Assembly (NCBI GenBank): GCA_008477525.1 | Contig: SPDT01000004.1 | Coordinates: 1,364,001 to 1,428,000, forward strand | DNA length: 64,000 nt | Origin: Hypomyces perniciosus | Taxonomy: Eukaryota; Ascomycota; Sordariomycetes; Hypocreales; Hypocreaceae | Direction: 5' to 3' | In this document: positions 1 to 10,281 of the stretch, piece after piece | Position numbering within the stretch: the first letter of the stretch is position 1 | How the letters are laid out: each line of letters opens with the position of its first letter | Notes under the pieces: model-generated | What the model saw: only the letters and a program-made list of their open reading frames with translations | Told to the model about the DNA's origin: nothing | The model's database searches: none | Made by a program: the position numbers and the translations under genes

Positions 1-118
1 GGTGAAGTCCTTGGTGGGGTGGGATGCGTTGCTTGGTGGGGGGTTGATGAGAAGGTATGGTGACTTTGGGCATCTTATAACATACTCAGAGAGTGGGACT
101 CAGTTGATCCGAATTAAT

Positions 119-3077
119 CTATCCCTCCTCATCATCGTCGTCTCCAGATTCACCTCTCCGGCGCCTGCTAGCTGTCCTTTTGTTGCTTCTCCGTGTTGAC
201 CGTTGAGTCTTGCTGGGCTCGACTTCTGGTTCATGGTTATGATCCTCCATGATCAGGCCGTCATCCCCGTCGCCCTCATCGTCCTCCTCCAAAGCCGGGA
301 AGAAACTCGACGTCTGTTGCGCCTGTCCATCAGCCTCCACATCCTCCTCATAGCCCTCAGGTAAGAAACCGCCCGCCATATCCTCATCATGGGGCTTGGA
401 CACGGCGCCTGCTGGATCGCCTCCCCGACTGTGTCCAAATACGGAGACGCTCTCATCGATCTCTCCGTACTCCTGCCGGATCCTCTCCACGATCCTCATC
501 CCCATGAGAAACTTGCGCCACATGCCTAAAGCGGCCTTTCGCCGTTTCTCGTCTTCCTTCCTCACGCGCTCTGCTTCGTCTTTTTCTAGCTCGGCCATTA
601 CTCTATCGTGATGTTCTTCTGCAATTACCACGCCTTGAATAACGGGGACGGCCATCCGATGGCCGAATTCGAAATCCACAACGGCTTCGGCATAATCTAT
701 CTGTAATCGCTTGCAGACTTTGACAACCCCCCTGTATGGTACGTGTACCGCGCCTTGTGGGCACATATGTTTGACAAACAGGTCAATATTTCTGCTCCAA
801 ATTAGCCCTTGAATCCCAGTAGATATAAACTGTCACTCACCCGTATTCATTCTTGGGAATGATGCCATCCTTGATAGGTGGCGGAACGATCCAATCTGTC
901 TGCTCATGGCTGTATAACCCCTGAAGAACCTTTTCTCCTGTTGTAGCTTCGAGCTCCAAGATTTCCCTTTTTCGGTTCAAGGTGGCCGCTCGATATGGAA
1001 CTCTCTTCAGAGGCTGCTCGCCCGCAATCGGCGCTCGACCTTGTTTGTGCCAAGTTTCAGCGCTCTTGACCAAAACGACGTCCGAGCGAAGGTACACATC
1101 TTCTTCCTCAACCTTCCCACCCCTGCCTTTATTCTTAAAGACCTTGACGGCTATAGACCCAGGTCTAAGGGCCTCTTCGCGCTTCAGGTGTCTCTGTAGT
1201 GCGTACTCCTTTGACTGTTTGTAATACTGTAGCGTCTCCTCGCCTTCTTTTACTTCCTTCTTTTCGGGCTTCGCAGCCTTTAAATCCGTAGCGTCTTCTT
1301 GTTGATCGGCCTCGGTCAGAGGGTGCCCCTTACCGCCTCTCCTATATCCCGACATTGCCGACTTGAACCAATCCAGAGCCTCGTAGTGCTTAACCTTGCC
1401 ATGGCGATTGTAAACTGGCACTTTCTCCAACGGCATTCTAACACCCTTGGTTCGACCTGGGAGCACCTGTCGTTTCAGGTATCTTACTGTCACATCCTTT
1501 GCTGTTCCATCCTTGGAAAACCCCACAATGTAGGACACGACCTGCCTAGCTCTGTCCGCCTTGGCACCTCGAGGTTCGAATGTCTCAATGAGATCCCTGT
1601 TCGTTGCGATGGTGCCCTTAACAATCGGCTCGACAGGCAGATATTTATTTGTCACGGGTGACAGGACCTCGGTCCAATAGTGGGGATAGTCGAGGTCTTT
1701 GTCATATTTATTCGCGGGTATTGGCGTCCTCTTGGGGGTCACCTTCATCTCGACGACGGATTCATCGTCAGTATCCTTGTACTCCAGCTCCAAGCCATCT
1801 GAGTCTTCTGCAACGGACACTTTCGCCTGCTTAGTAGACCGTGTCGGCCAAGAGGATTTCGAAGAGCCTTCGCTTTTACTTTGCTTCCCCCCTTTTTTCA
1901 CCGATCTCTTTTGTTCATCTGATTTCGACGTTTCTTTATTCAAAGTTTTGTTGGCTCCTGGGCCTTTCTCGTTGCTGGTAGTGTCTTCTGGATCTGCATC
2001 TTCTAGCTTGTTCCACCCGAAACCTAATGGCTGCAAACTGGCAACCATGCGGGCTTCAAGACCGATACCTCGAAGGAGAGCCGTGAAGAGTTGAGCCCCA
2101 ATGTCTCGACTCCCTCTACATTCTAGTGCACTTTTGCGAAAGTCATCGAGGCCGTCAAGTCGTTCGCCAAACTGGTCTTGTTCGTCTGCGTGGTCTTTGT
2201 AGGCCTTGGTAAGCCTATCCAGTCGTTCAAGTGACATATAGCCCCACTTCCTGAGCCCAGGAGCTGTGATCCGGAATCTCTGCTTCCACCAGGCGACTAG
2301 CGACTGCATCAAGCGGAAAAGAGGGTCACCGTGGCTCATATCAACCACCCCTTCTTCCAGCCTTTTCGCCGCTGCACCCCAATCACGAGAGTCTCGTTCC
2401 GCGCCTCTCTTCCCCTTCCCCTTCCCCTTTGATCTGGGTTGTGCGGGGACATCCACCAAGCCGCTATTCCGCCTCCACCGTTCAACTTCATCCCAGAGCT
2501 TTGGTGGGAGGTGGGATATCATGATCGCCTGGGCTTCGGGATCACAAAGCCACGAGTTGCGAATTGCATTGTGCCAAAGGAGGCAAAGCACATGGACGCA
2601 ATGCGTCGCATTCCGGACTTTGCGCTCGCGCTTCGAGGGACCCTTCTTATCCCCAAACTGGTTTGTCAAGGAAATCCGGGTGTCCCTATTGAGGGTCAAT
2701 TCGAGATTGCCTGAAGGTATTGGCACATCTGCGGTGGGTCGGCTTGGAGCTTCTACGTCCTCGAACTCGACATTATCATCCTCATCGTCGCTGGAATTGT
2801 CGACTTTCTGTCGTTTTGCGAGGGGCACATCCTCAAATTCCTCGTCGGATAACGATGATAAAGAGCTATCACTCCCGTCTCCACCAAGCCCCTCTAGTAT
2901 TGAGTTCGGCTGTTCCAAAGAATGTGATGTGGCGGTTGCATCGAGATCATCGTACAAGGTCGCCTTTCGCCGACTGGGACCTGCATTAGAGCTCGTACGG
3001 CTTGCGCCTCTCTCGGCTTTCGTCACATCCGCTGGGGTTGAATCGCGAAGGCGCTTGCGCGGGACATGAGGAGGCAT
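119..3077 (-). CDS. rad4: DNA repair protein Rad4/XPC
   Basis: Damage-recognition factor of global-genome nucleotide excision repair. It acts in the nucleus with Rad23 and binds distorted DNA through beta-hairpin domains. Two exons on the minus strand: 3077-841 and 791-119, 969 aa. The 49 bp intron (792-840) has donor GTGAGT and acceptor GAGCAG, and splicing creates the motif GNIDLFVKHM at about residue 746, as expected at the start of BHD3. An acidic, Ser-rich N-terminus is followed by the transglutaminase-like fold (RDIGAQLFTALLRGIGLEAR near 324; PHYWTEV near 462), BHD1/BHD2, BHD3 and a charged Arg/Asp-rich tail with basic stretches that could serve in nuclear import. Length fits fungal Rad4. 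It is divergent from the methyltransferase gene at 3780. Family assignment is firm; only the exact start (MPPHVPRKR) is inferred. Confidence 0.95.
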
Positions 3078-3779
3078 TTCTCCTTCAATGTGGAAATGCT
3101 AGGCTCCGCATTCTCGTCCTGAGATGACGGTCGTGATGGTAGAGTGGGACTGAATGACTCGCCTGTCGTCATCGAAACGCGAGAGAACGCGAAGTCACGT
3201 GATATCAAAATTAACAGGCTGGAGGGATACTTCGTAGGCGCCAAGGGATAAGCCATTTGAGCAAGCAAACACACCCCTCACGTCTGAGCATCCAGAGTTG
3301 TTTGCCTGAGAGGGATGTGATTGAGTCGCTATGTGACAAGCACAGGTGCCTGGAGAAAATAGTAATATCGTTACAAAGATGATTGACAATAGGTAGAAAG
3401 CCGCTTCGGCCACCTCTGTAACCCGACTGGTGAATGGGAACAGCCAAACAGGTGTGATTCACCAAACGCCATGGCCAAGCCAGCTGACCTTTTGTTATGT
3501 TGTCACAAAAAGCCAATCATGTAACAATACGGTGCTGTGGGAGGCCCATTATTGTTGTGTTGTTTGTTGGGTTTACGTATGCACCCAAGTTATATGACTT
3601 GAGGCAGTTATATAACTTGAAGCCAGGACTCGCCTCATAAAAGCCCTCCATGATCCCAGTCTCTCCCTTGATCACATCTATTCCATCGTACACCACCAAG
3701 TTCAGTCGTCAAGATACTATCCCTCCAGAACACGGACACATTCACATCAGCTCTACCAGACAAACGAACTCTTTGCGCG
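3078..3779. promoter_or_regulatory. Divergent intergenic region rad4 / FtsJ-like gene
   Basis: A 702 bp spacer between two outward-facing start codons. It holds an E-box-like CACGTG palindrome at 3196-3201, and an 18 bp imperfect tandem repeat at 3588-3605 and 3606-3623 (AGTTATATGACTTGAGGC-like, two mismatches). No coding potential recognised. Confidence 0.5.
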
Positions 3780-4939
3780 ATGAGAGCCCCGAACGACGCA
3801 CTGGTCGATGGCCAGGCTCCCAACCATGACGATCAGACGCCTAGGTCTGCCAGCGGAATGATTATATCGTATTTGCTCGAGAGGGTCCCTGAGTTCCGGG
3901 AACTTGCAGACCTCCGAGAGAAAGTCAGTGATACAAGCTTCAAAGTCATCCAAAATACTGATCAGTTCTGCAACAGGGATGGAACAACCCCGAGGGTGAT
4001 GCCTACTTTCAACGACAGCGTCAAAGTGCCGACGAGGCTAGTCAGCAGACAGCCATTTTCTTTTACAAGTTGATGCAGACTATTGGCGAAGAGCTCAATC
4101 ATTCTACCGATGCCTTTTGGATCAACCAAAAGCACCGGGGTCCGCCTCGTATTCTCGACATGTGCATGGCTCCAGGCGGTTTTCTTGCAACAGCGTTGAG
4201 ACGTAACCCTGGGTCTCACGCTCTGGCATTCAGCCTGCCTATTTCTAGCGGAGGGCACAAGGTCCTTTTACCTAGAAACCGGAATGTTGAACAGAGGTTC
4301 TTCGACATCACCATGCTCGCCGCAGATATGGGCATGACAGAGATTCCAGAAAACCACCCAGATGCCAACAACTTCATCATGCAACGACAGTTCAAGCCAG
4401 ATCAGCGGTTCAATCTAGTTCTCTGTGATGGCCAGGTTCTTAGAACGCACACACGGGCTTCTTATAGGGAGCACCGAGAAGCTCGTAGGCTGACGACCAC
4501 ACAGCTGGTTCTCGGCCTCGAACACATCAGACAGGGGGGAACCATCGTTATCCTTCTGCACAAAATCGAAGCGTGGGACACTGCATCCATGATATGGAAA
4601 TTCTCCAAGTTCTCACTGGTCCGCCTCTTCAAGCCACAGAAGGGTCACGCCAAACGGTCTTCTTTTTACATGGTTGCCAATGATGTCAACATTATGTGCC
4701 CAGAAGCAGCTGAGGCCATCGAGTACTGGAAGACAGTATGGAGAGTGGCTACGTTTGGATCAGACGAGGAGTATAAGAAGCTGCTTCATGATGCCGAGCT
4801 CAGCGTGGAGGAAATGCTCGAGGAGTTTGGACCGAAACTTGCGAATCATGGAAAGGAGATGTGGAAAGTTCAAGCTAATGCGCTTGCGAATGCGCCCTTC
4901 ATCCGGAATAATAAGGGAGCATCTAGGCAGTCTCTTTGA
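3780..4939 (+). CDS. FtsJ/RrmJ-like methyltransferase domain protein
   Basis: Predicted SAM-dependent (Rossmann-fold) methyltransferase of the FtsJ type; substrate unknown. Two exons: 3780-3923 and 3977-4939, 368 aa. The 53 bp intron has donor GTCAGT and acceptor CAACAG, joining ...LREK to GWNNPEGDAYFQ in phase 0. Motif I is LDMCMAPGGF near residue 107. The motif IV acidic residue lies in FNLVLCDG near 193, and a catalytic-type Lys in ILLHK near 242. FYKLMQTI upstream supplies the first Lys of the K-D-K-E tetrad. The fourth residue is not obvious, since KRSSFYMVAND has no Glu where RrmJ has SREVY, so activity is uncertain. It resembles fungus-specific FtsJ proteins more than the housekeeping Mrm2, Trm7 or Spb1 enzymes. 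Confidence 0.82.
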
Positions 4940-5268
4940 GTCGTTCTGACTGCATACACGTTTGTGTGCGATTGGTTGGTATGCATCTTCCTATCTCCTC
5001 GACTAGGGCGGTTCTCAATGAGATTTGATCTCTGACATGACGAAGCCTCTTCCCTATAGTCTGTTTTTTCCTAGGGATGAAACAGGGGATTGATATATCT
5101 CGTATGTGATGGGGATAGCTTTATTGAATTGAACAGTCCCTACAACGATCTACTCTCTCCATTATGAAGGCGGGTTATCTTCTCATAAGAGAGCCTTCAC
5201 TGATATACTTCCCATCAATAACGCCGAGAAATGCTCCCATCAGCCTAATCCAACATTCATAACTCCCT
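4940..5268. other. Convergent intergenic spacer
   Basis: 329 bp between the stop codons of the methyltransferase gene and the AN1 zinc-finger gene. It probably holds both 3' UTRs and polyadenylation signals; nothing else recognised. Confidence 0.4.
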
Positions 5269-6192
5269 TCAAACCTGAATCAAGTCTGGCGGCGCTCCAA
5301 CGCCCCTCAACAACACAATGGTATTGCCGCTTTGCAACGCCGATCCGACCTTCTCATTAAACTCCAAAAGTCTGCCACCCTCAACATGGAAAACCCGCAA
5401 TCTGTCCTCATCCAAGCTTTGGTTGTTGATGTTCTGCACCTGCAAGCTCCGCGCCGCTGCGTCCAGCACTCGTCCAACCACCCAGTCCTTTGAGTAGAAG
5501 AATTCTCCCTTGGGGAATTTCGCCTTTGTGGTTTCTGCCTCGGCCTCAACGTAGAGGTAAACTCGCTTCTCAGCCGCCAGCTTGCCATCGCCCTTTGCGG
5601 ATTTCTTCAAGTTGTTGACGGCCACCATGCGGGCTGCTGCAGAGCTTGGCTTCGGTTTGGGCAATACTCTGCCGGCTTGTTCTTTCTTGGCTGAGCCCCA
5701 GGCCCGTAGTCTATCCAGTGCTGATTTCGTCTTTTCCGCGACATCGAACTGAGCTGGCCGCGCCCCGATAGGTGTTAAATTCTTGCAATTGTGGTCATCC
5801 TTGAAGCGGTGTTTCAAACAGTAATCCCGATTACACGTCTCGCAGTGAACGCCAGGTCTTAATGACGTGCCAATAACCGTCTCGCATTCCGGCGAAGCGC
5901 AGGGTTTCTCCGATATTCTATCCCGAAGTGTCTTCCCTTGCCCGATAGAAGGCTTCGCCAACTGGGCCTGTCGTTTTCGCGCTGCCCAGGCTCCCGGGTT
6001 TGAGCACTTGTGCGCGGATTCCGTGCGATGATCCAGACAGAAAGTTCTGGTGCAAGACTGGCACGAAAAGGGGAGGAAATCAAGTTGGTTGCAGTATTCG
6101 TATTGGCAATGCTTGCCGACCAAGGTGGCGTCTGCTTTGTCTCTCATGATGTAACTCGTTTCCTGAGCGTCGGAATCTGAACCTGAAGCCAT
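5269..6192 (-). CDS. CUZ1: AN1-type zinc finger protein, Cuz1/ZFAND1-like
   Basis: Single exon, 307 aa. There are two AN1-type zinc fingers in tandem. The first runs about residues 27-70 (CQYEYCNQLDFLPFSCQSC, then FCLDH and HKC). The second runs about 97-137 (CASPECETVIGTSL, CETC, YCLKH, HNC). A ubiquitin-like C-terminal domain (about 205-305) starts with RVYLYVEAEAE and ends near VLLRGVGAPPD. This is the architecture of yeast Cuz1 and human ZFAND1, which link the proteasome and Cdc48/p97 during arsenite stress. The role here is inferred from that family. The gene is convergent with the methyltransferase gene and its start MASGSDSD is the first in-frame Met. Confidence 0.88.
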   Translation of the reverse strand: MASGSDSDAQETSYIMRDKADATLVGKHCQYEYCNQLDFLPFSCQSCTRTFCLDHRTESAHKCSNPGAWAARKRQAQLAKPSIGQGKTLRDRISEKPCASPECETVIGTSLRPGVHCETCNRDYCLKHRFKDDHNCKNLTPIGARPAQFDVAEKTKSALDRLRAWGSAKKEQAGRVLPKPKPSSAAARMVAVNNLKKSAKGDGKLAAEKRVYLYVEAEAETTKAKFPKGEFFYSKDWVVGRVLDAAARSLQVQNINNQSLDEDRLRVFHVEGGRLLEFNEKVGSALQSGNTIVLLRGVGAPPDLIQV

Positions 6193-6799
6193 TTTGAACG
6201 CTTCTGAGCCCCGGTTTATCCTCCTCTATAATAAGGCTGCGTAGGCGTAGGCAGAGCGAGCGTCGTCATTCAGACGAGGCTGTGATGAACAAGTCGGTCG
6301 GCTGACAAACGTGGCGAGGAAACGTCTGGAAACGCCTACCACAGGCTAGCAATGTGATTGTTCCGCTTAACAACTCCGAAGCTAAAGTTCTGTGTATATG
6401 ATATGATCATATGAGCTGCCTCTAATTCCAAAAGGCCGAAACTGTTAATGATGAAATGAATTATTATTAAGGGTGAAAGCGTGATCAGGCTGCCCCTTGG
6501 AGGTTTCGCGGGGTTGGTGATTCCCGCCCCCACCAGACATATGCATGTGCTTAATGGTACTCTGTACAGCCACAACACTCAACAAGGCCAAGACCTTTGG
6601 GGGTGCGCTTATGTCTATACTTCAAACTCGCTCATCCATGAAGAATGCCATTAATAATCGGTGTACATATTGCATTGAATTGTTATATATGGACGTATCC
6701 ACAGTGAAATAGTCAGAGTCGAGTACTCCGTATACATCCACCTATCCAAAACGCCAAAACGCACTATCCGGTGTTCTCACACAGCCCAGCTGTTTGTTG
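6193..6799. other. Intergenic region upstream of Cuz1-like gene
   Basis: 607 bp between the start of the Cuz1-like gene and the stop of MTP18, so it combines a promoter and a 3' UTR. It contains one TACTCCGTA motif copy at 6724-6732. No gene recognised. Confidence 0.4.
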
Positions 6800-7682
6800 T
6801 TACTCACCCTTCACCTTGGGGACCTTGTTCAGAAGCTTCTCTCGGCCTGTAGTTGGTGAGTCCCCAACGTAATCTTTCCCCCCAAACTGCTCGAAACCCT
6901 TATGGAATACCCATTCAACGGCATCCTCAACTGGCTTGTCAAACAGCTTTGGCAAGAATGGAACCACAGCCAGTCCGAGTCCGATCGGCGCCCACGTTCG
7001 CAAGGTAACATTCTTAACACTCTTCATCGCCCTTCCAGAGTATCGCACCACACTGTGGATGGTAAATGCGGGCAGTCCCATACTAGCGACACTCTGGAAA
7101 ATGGTCCGCTGCACCATCACGGTCCGCCAATCTTCCAGAGGGGTGACCACTCCAGGTGTTAAATTGCGTGTCTCGATCTCAGGAAGTCCGCAAATCTTCC
7201 GCTGAGGAGCAGTTAGTTGCAGATTTGGGTTGAGAATCCGCTGATTCTGCCAGTACGCTCGGTAGCCTTCGTGAGAGACGTCGCCGAGGATGTAAAGCCA
7301 GGAGATGCCATAGGCGGCGCGGACAAGGTTCGGGTGCGCCACGGGACGGAATGATTCGCCAATGTCGGAGGTATATGCGACATATCGATGGGCTGAAGTA
7401 AGAATCGTTCGGAATCTTGTTGCATAGGCAGCATATCGGACTTTGCTCTCTGTTGAGTCGGGGCCGCTGTAGGATGGTGTCAGTAAGTGACCCATTGGCG
7501 CGACAAGTGAAACCCTACAGTCCCTCAACTATGTTGTCAAAGAAACTCCCATCTTCATCGGCCTTGTCCACCAGTTTTTGTAGTTCTTTTGGGAGCTTCT
7601 CCGGCTTAGGGAGCTTGTTTGGATCGAAGGGCTCCTTTGGCTGCTCAGGCTTTGGCTCTTGCGATTTGCCCCACCACGGCAT
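6800..7682 (-). CDS. MTP18: Mitochondrial fission process protein 1 (MTP18/MTFP1)
   Basis: Predicted mitochondrial inner-membrane protein that influences fission and cristae shape. Two exons: 7682-7519 and 7466-6800, 276 aa. The 52 bp intron (7467-7518) has a less usual GTAGGG donor and CTACAG acceptor, joining DNIVEGL to GPDSTESKVRYAAY. The N-terminus (MPWWGKSQEPKPEQPKEP) is Pro/Lys-rich and hydrophilic. Family landmarks include RYVAYTSDIGESFRPVAHP, AYGISWLYILGDVSHEGYRA, and the paired hydrophobic stretches around FQSVASMGLPAFTIHSVVRY and WAPIGLGLAVVPFLPKLFDKPVE. It shares a 437 bp divergent promoter with ATP19. Confidence 0.92.
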
Positions 7683-8119
7683 GATGATAAATTGAGGATC
7701 GGCAGAATTGGAGAGGGCGAGAACTTGAGTGAGATTGATCGATGTAGGGATAGATCAATCGGATGCGCGCAACGACGACAGAATCAAGCAGATAACAGAT
7801 AGCGCTGCTTTAGGCAATTTCGGGGTTCGGGAGCAAAGGAACTCCCGCTATAAAGTGCTGGTGATGGAATGTCCAAGCCCTGTGACGTCGAATGGCGAGC
7901 ATTGGTGGCTTGGGCAGAACTGCTCGTGGGAGTGCGCCACAGACGGGCCGAAGAATAGCCGCAACGTTGATCACGGTCAGCCTGCAATTCCAGGCACAAG
8001 TATCCATTTTTGAGGTACTATCTCGGCAAAGACCATCGCCATTCATCAATTCTCCTCCGACCCATTGATTTCTGCCCATTCTTCCTCCGCCCCTCTCCGA
8101 GTCTCTAATCGAAGTCACA
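7683..8119. promoter_or_regulatory. Divergent promoter MTP18 / ATP19
   Basis: 437 bp between the two start codons; both genes encode inner-membrane mitochondrial proteins. No specific operator was recognised by eye. Confidence 0.45.
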
Positions 8120-8457
8120 ATGGCCGGTGTTGCTACCTACACGATTGCTGGCCGACAGGTCGGCGGCCACTACGTATGATTTCCCCGGAAACCGCAACTC
8201 TTTTCCAAGTTCTCGGATCGCATGGGCTAATTAGAATGGCAGCTTGCCATGGGCTGGTTGGCCACTCTTGTCGGCGGTGTCTACTTCGCCACCTCCGGAC
8301 CCAAGAAGACCACCGTTACTGCGACCCCGCCGATCAACGCCTCGAGCTCCGATGAGGCCGACTTCATCAAGTGCGTGATATTCGGTTTATCGCTGAGAGG
8401 ATCCGTTAGCTGACAATAAGCAGGAAGTTCATGGAGGAGCAGGAGAAGAAGCAGTAA
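8120..8457 (+). CDS. ATP19: ATP synthase subunit k (Atp19), mitochondrial
   Basis: Small F1Fo-ATP synthase accessory subunit associated with dimers in the inner membrane. Three tiny exons: 8120-8173, 8243-8370 and 8424-8457, 71 aa. Donors are GTATGA and GTGCGT; acceptors are GGCAG and AAGCAG, with branch-like GCTAAT and GCTGAC. The spliced protein starts MAGVATYTIAGRQVGGHY. It continues with LAMGWLATLVGGVYFATSGP, one membrane span, and then a hydrophilic tail ending FMEEQEKKQ. The order (short N-terminus, HxLA-type motif before a single TM, acidic/basic tail) matches yeast Atp19. It is too short and fragmented for simple ORF finding. Confidence 0.9.
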
Positions 8458-10281
8458 ATGGGGAATAGTGTGGCTACCAACGTTGAGCTTGTACGATGTG
8501 ATGTACATAAACGTCTAGAGAGACGGTCTCTCTAAGGATAGAAACGATGCGATTCGTCCTCCCGAAAAACCAACGATGCCCGCGCCAACGGCAGCGATAT
8601 TCACTTGTGCCTTCGTTCTGCTATTTTCGCTTCATCTCGTGACGCACTGAAATCATCCAGCGATGCGTGCACCCGCTCGTTCCTCTGCCAGATGTTGAAT
8701 CATCGAGATTGAGGAGATATTCGGACACTCTGCAAAACGAAAGAATTTGGAATGAATCCGTGCCATTTCGCTTGTTATTCTAGTGGTGCAACTCTTGAGA
8801 TCTTGGTAGGTCCGTTGTCATGCTGGGCCCTACAAACAGTGTAGCATGCCTTTGGTGAGTCAATGTAATGCTCAAGAATGACAAACCCGTGTCATTGAAT
8901 TACCTTGACTTTAGAACAGCGTCAACTTCAACGTTGCAATCGGATAGTTGTGAATCGACAGGGAAGGGCCTTGCGAGAGTGTGGTATTGGGGCAGATACA
9001 ACTAACGTTCATAACAGAACTTATGAGTTGTCGGCCAGAGGCAGACAAATCCTCCCTCAATCACTGACACCTGATGCGTTCGGGGGAAAGGGAGGTCGGG
9101 TCTCGCTCACGGTTCCGGGAACCTGCAGTGTTCTCAATACAATCACAGTTAAAGCGATTATCACATGCGAGAGACTACAAGACGCTGTCGAAGGTTAGGC
9201 GGGAAGAGTCAGCAAGCTTTCAAAACATGCTGATATAACAGGTTGCGACTACGATGTTGGGGCAGGTGAGCGCTTCTCTGACAGGTTGGGGGGTCATTAC
9301 TTCAATCAAAATCGAATTGACTTGGAAAGTTCGGATCGGAATCGGGAGGTAAAAGGTTTCTCTAGCAGACTAAAAGTTGCAACCACATGGTGCGAATGCG
9401 AACTCGTGTAGGAGTTGTACGGAACGCGGACTTCTTAATCTGCATCATCAGTGCACGAAAATAATTAAAAGTCCTCAACAATTGCCGCCGCCTACCATGG
9501 ATGTGAATTCACTTCTCCATGTGATGTTTTCTTTCGGAATATGTCTCAATTTGGTGAATTGAACTTAACTTGTGAAGTAACCAAGTGCTATGGATGACTT
9601 TCGGCCAATGGGCCTTGCTTTCAGCTCAGACAACACCACTCCGTAGGTATGTAACCGATAAACAAAAGGGAAGTATTAATTGTCCTGGCCGTATTAGCAG
9701 TTCAGCAAAATAAGACAGCAAGCGGGTAATTGTGGCGCGTTAAAAGCAGTAGCACCAAGTACTATACAAAACCTTGGTGGGCTGCGAATATGGCATGTCT
9801 GATTAGGAGGGGTATAAGCATAGCCAGAGCAAATCGTTAACTGGGTTATGCGAAGATGCTTCTAACCCTTGAATTTTCGGAATCGCATAACTACAGAGTA
9901 TGTGCTACAAGGAACAACTTAGCTAAACCGCCTCCGGAAATCGAAGCAGCAAGAACATATGGCCGACATGCATACAGAGGAGTACTGCATCAACAATTGA
10001 CCTTGAAAACAGTACATCCACTCAACCCTCTTTCGAACAATCATACTGCCATTTCCTCGCGCATGCAACATGTCGGTTTATGCTTTTGGAAATGCCGCTC
10101 CAAGTCACGTGTATGCCTTTTTTTCGCTGCGCCACAGCTCGAGAAAACACCTGACAAACCCCGCCACCTCATTTTTCGCATCTCCTAATCGAAACAATCC
10201 CACATCGCCTTCGGATACAACGATTGCAATCTTCGAGAAGACGCCAAGTCATAAACCATTTAGGGAGGATCGATTACTAGG
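8458..10281. other. 1.8 kb intergenic region without recognisable gene
   Basis: Contains the 3' UTR of ATP19 and the promoter of the CENP-B-type gene. Short ORFs (97 aa at 8905-9198, 110 aa at 9856-10188) lack domains, low-complexity signals or splice support. A CACGTG palindrome lies near 10106. No tRNA A/B boxes or transposon ends were seen. Confidence 0.4.

Noticed and set aside
2266..3069. 267-codon plus-strand ORF within rad4
   Set aside because: Antisense to conserved Rad4 coding sequence, with Ser-rich shadow composition.
8458..10281. Possible tRNA or transposon remnant
   Set aside because: No A/B-box pair, no terminal inverted repeats and no transposase similarity seen.
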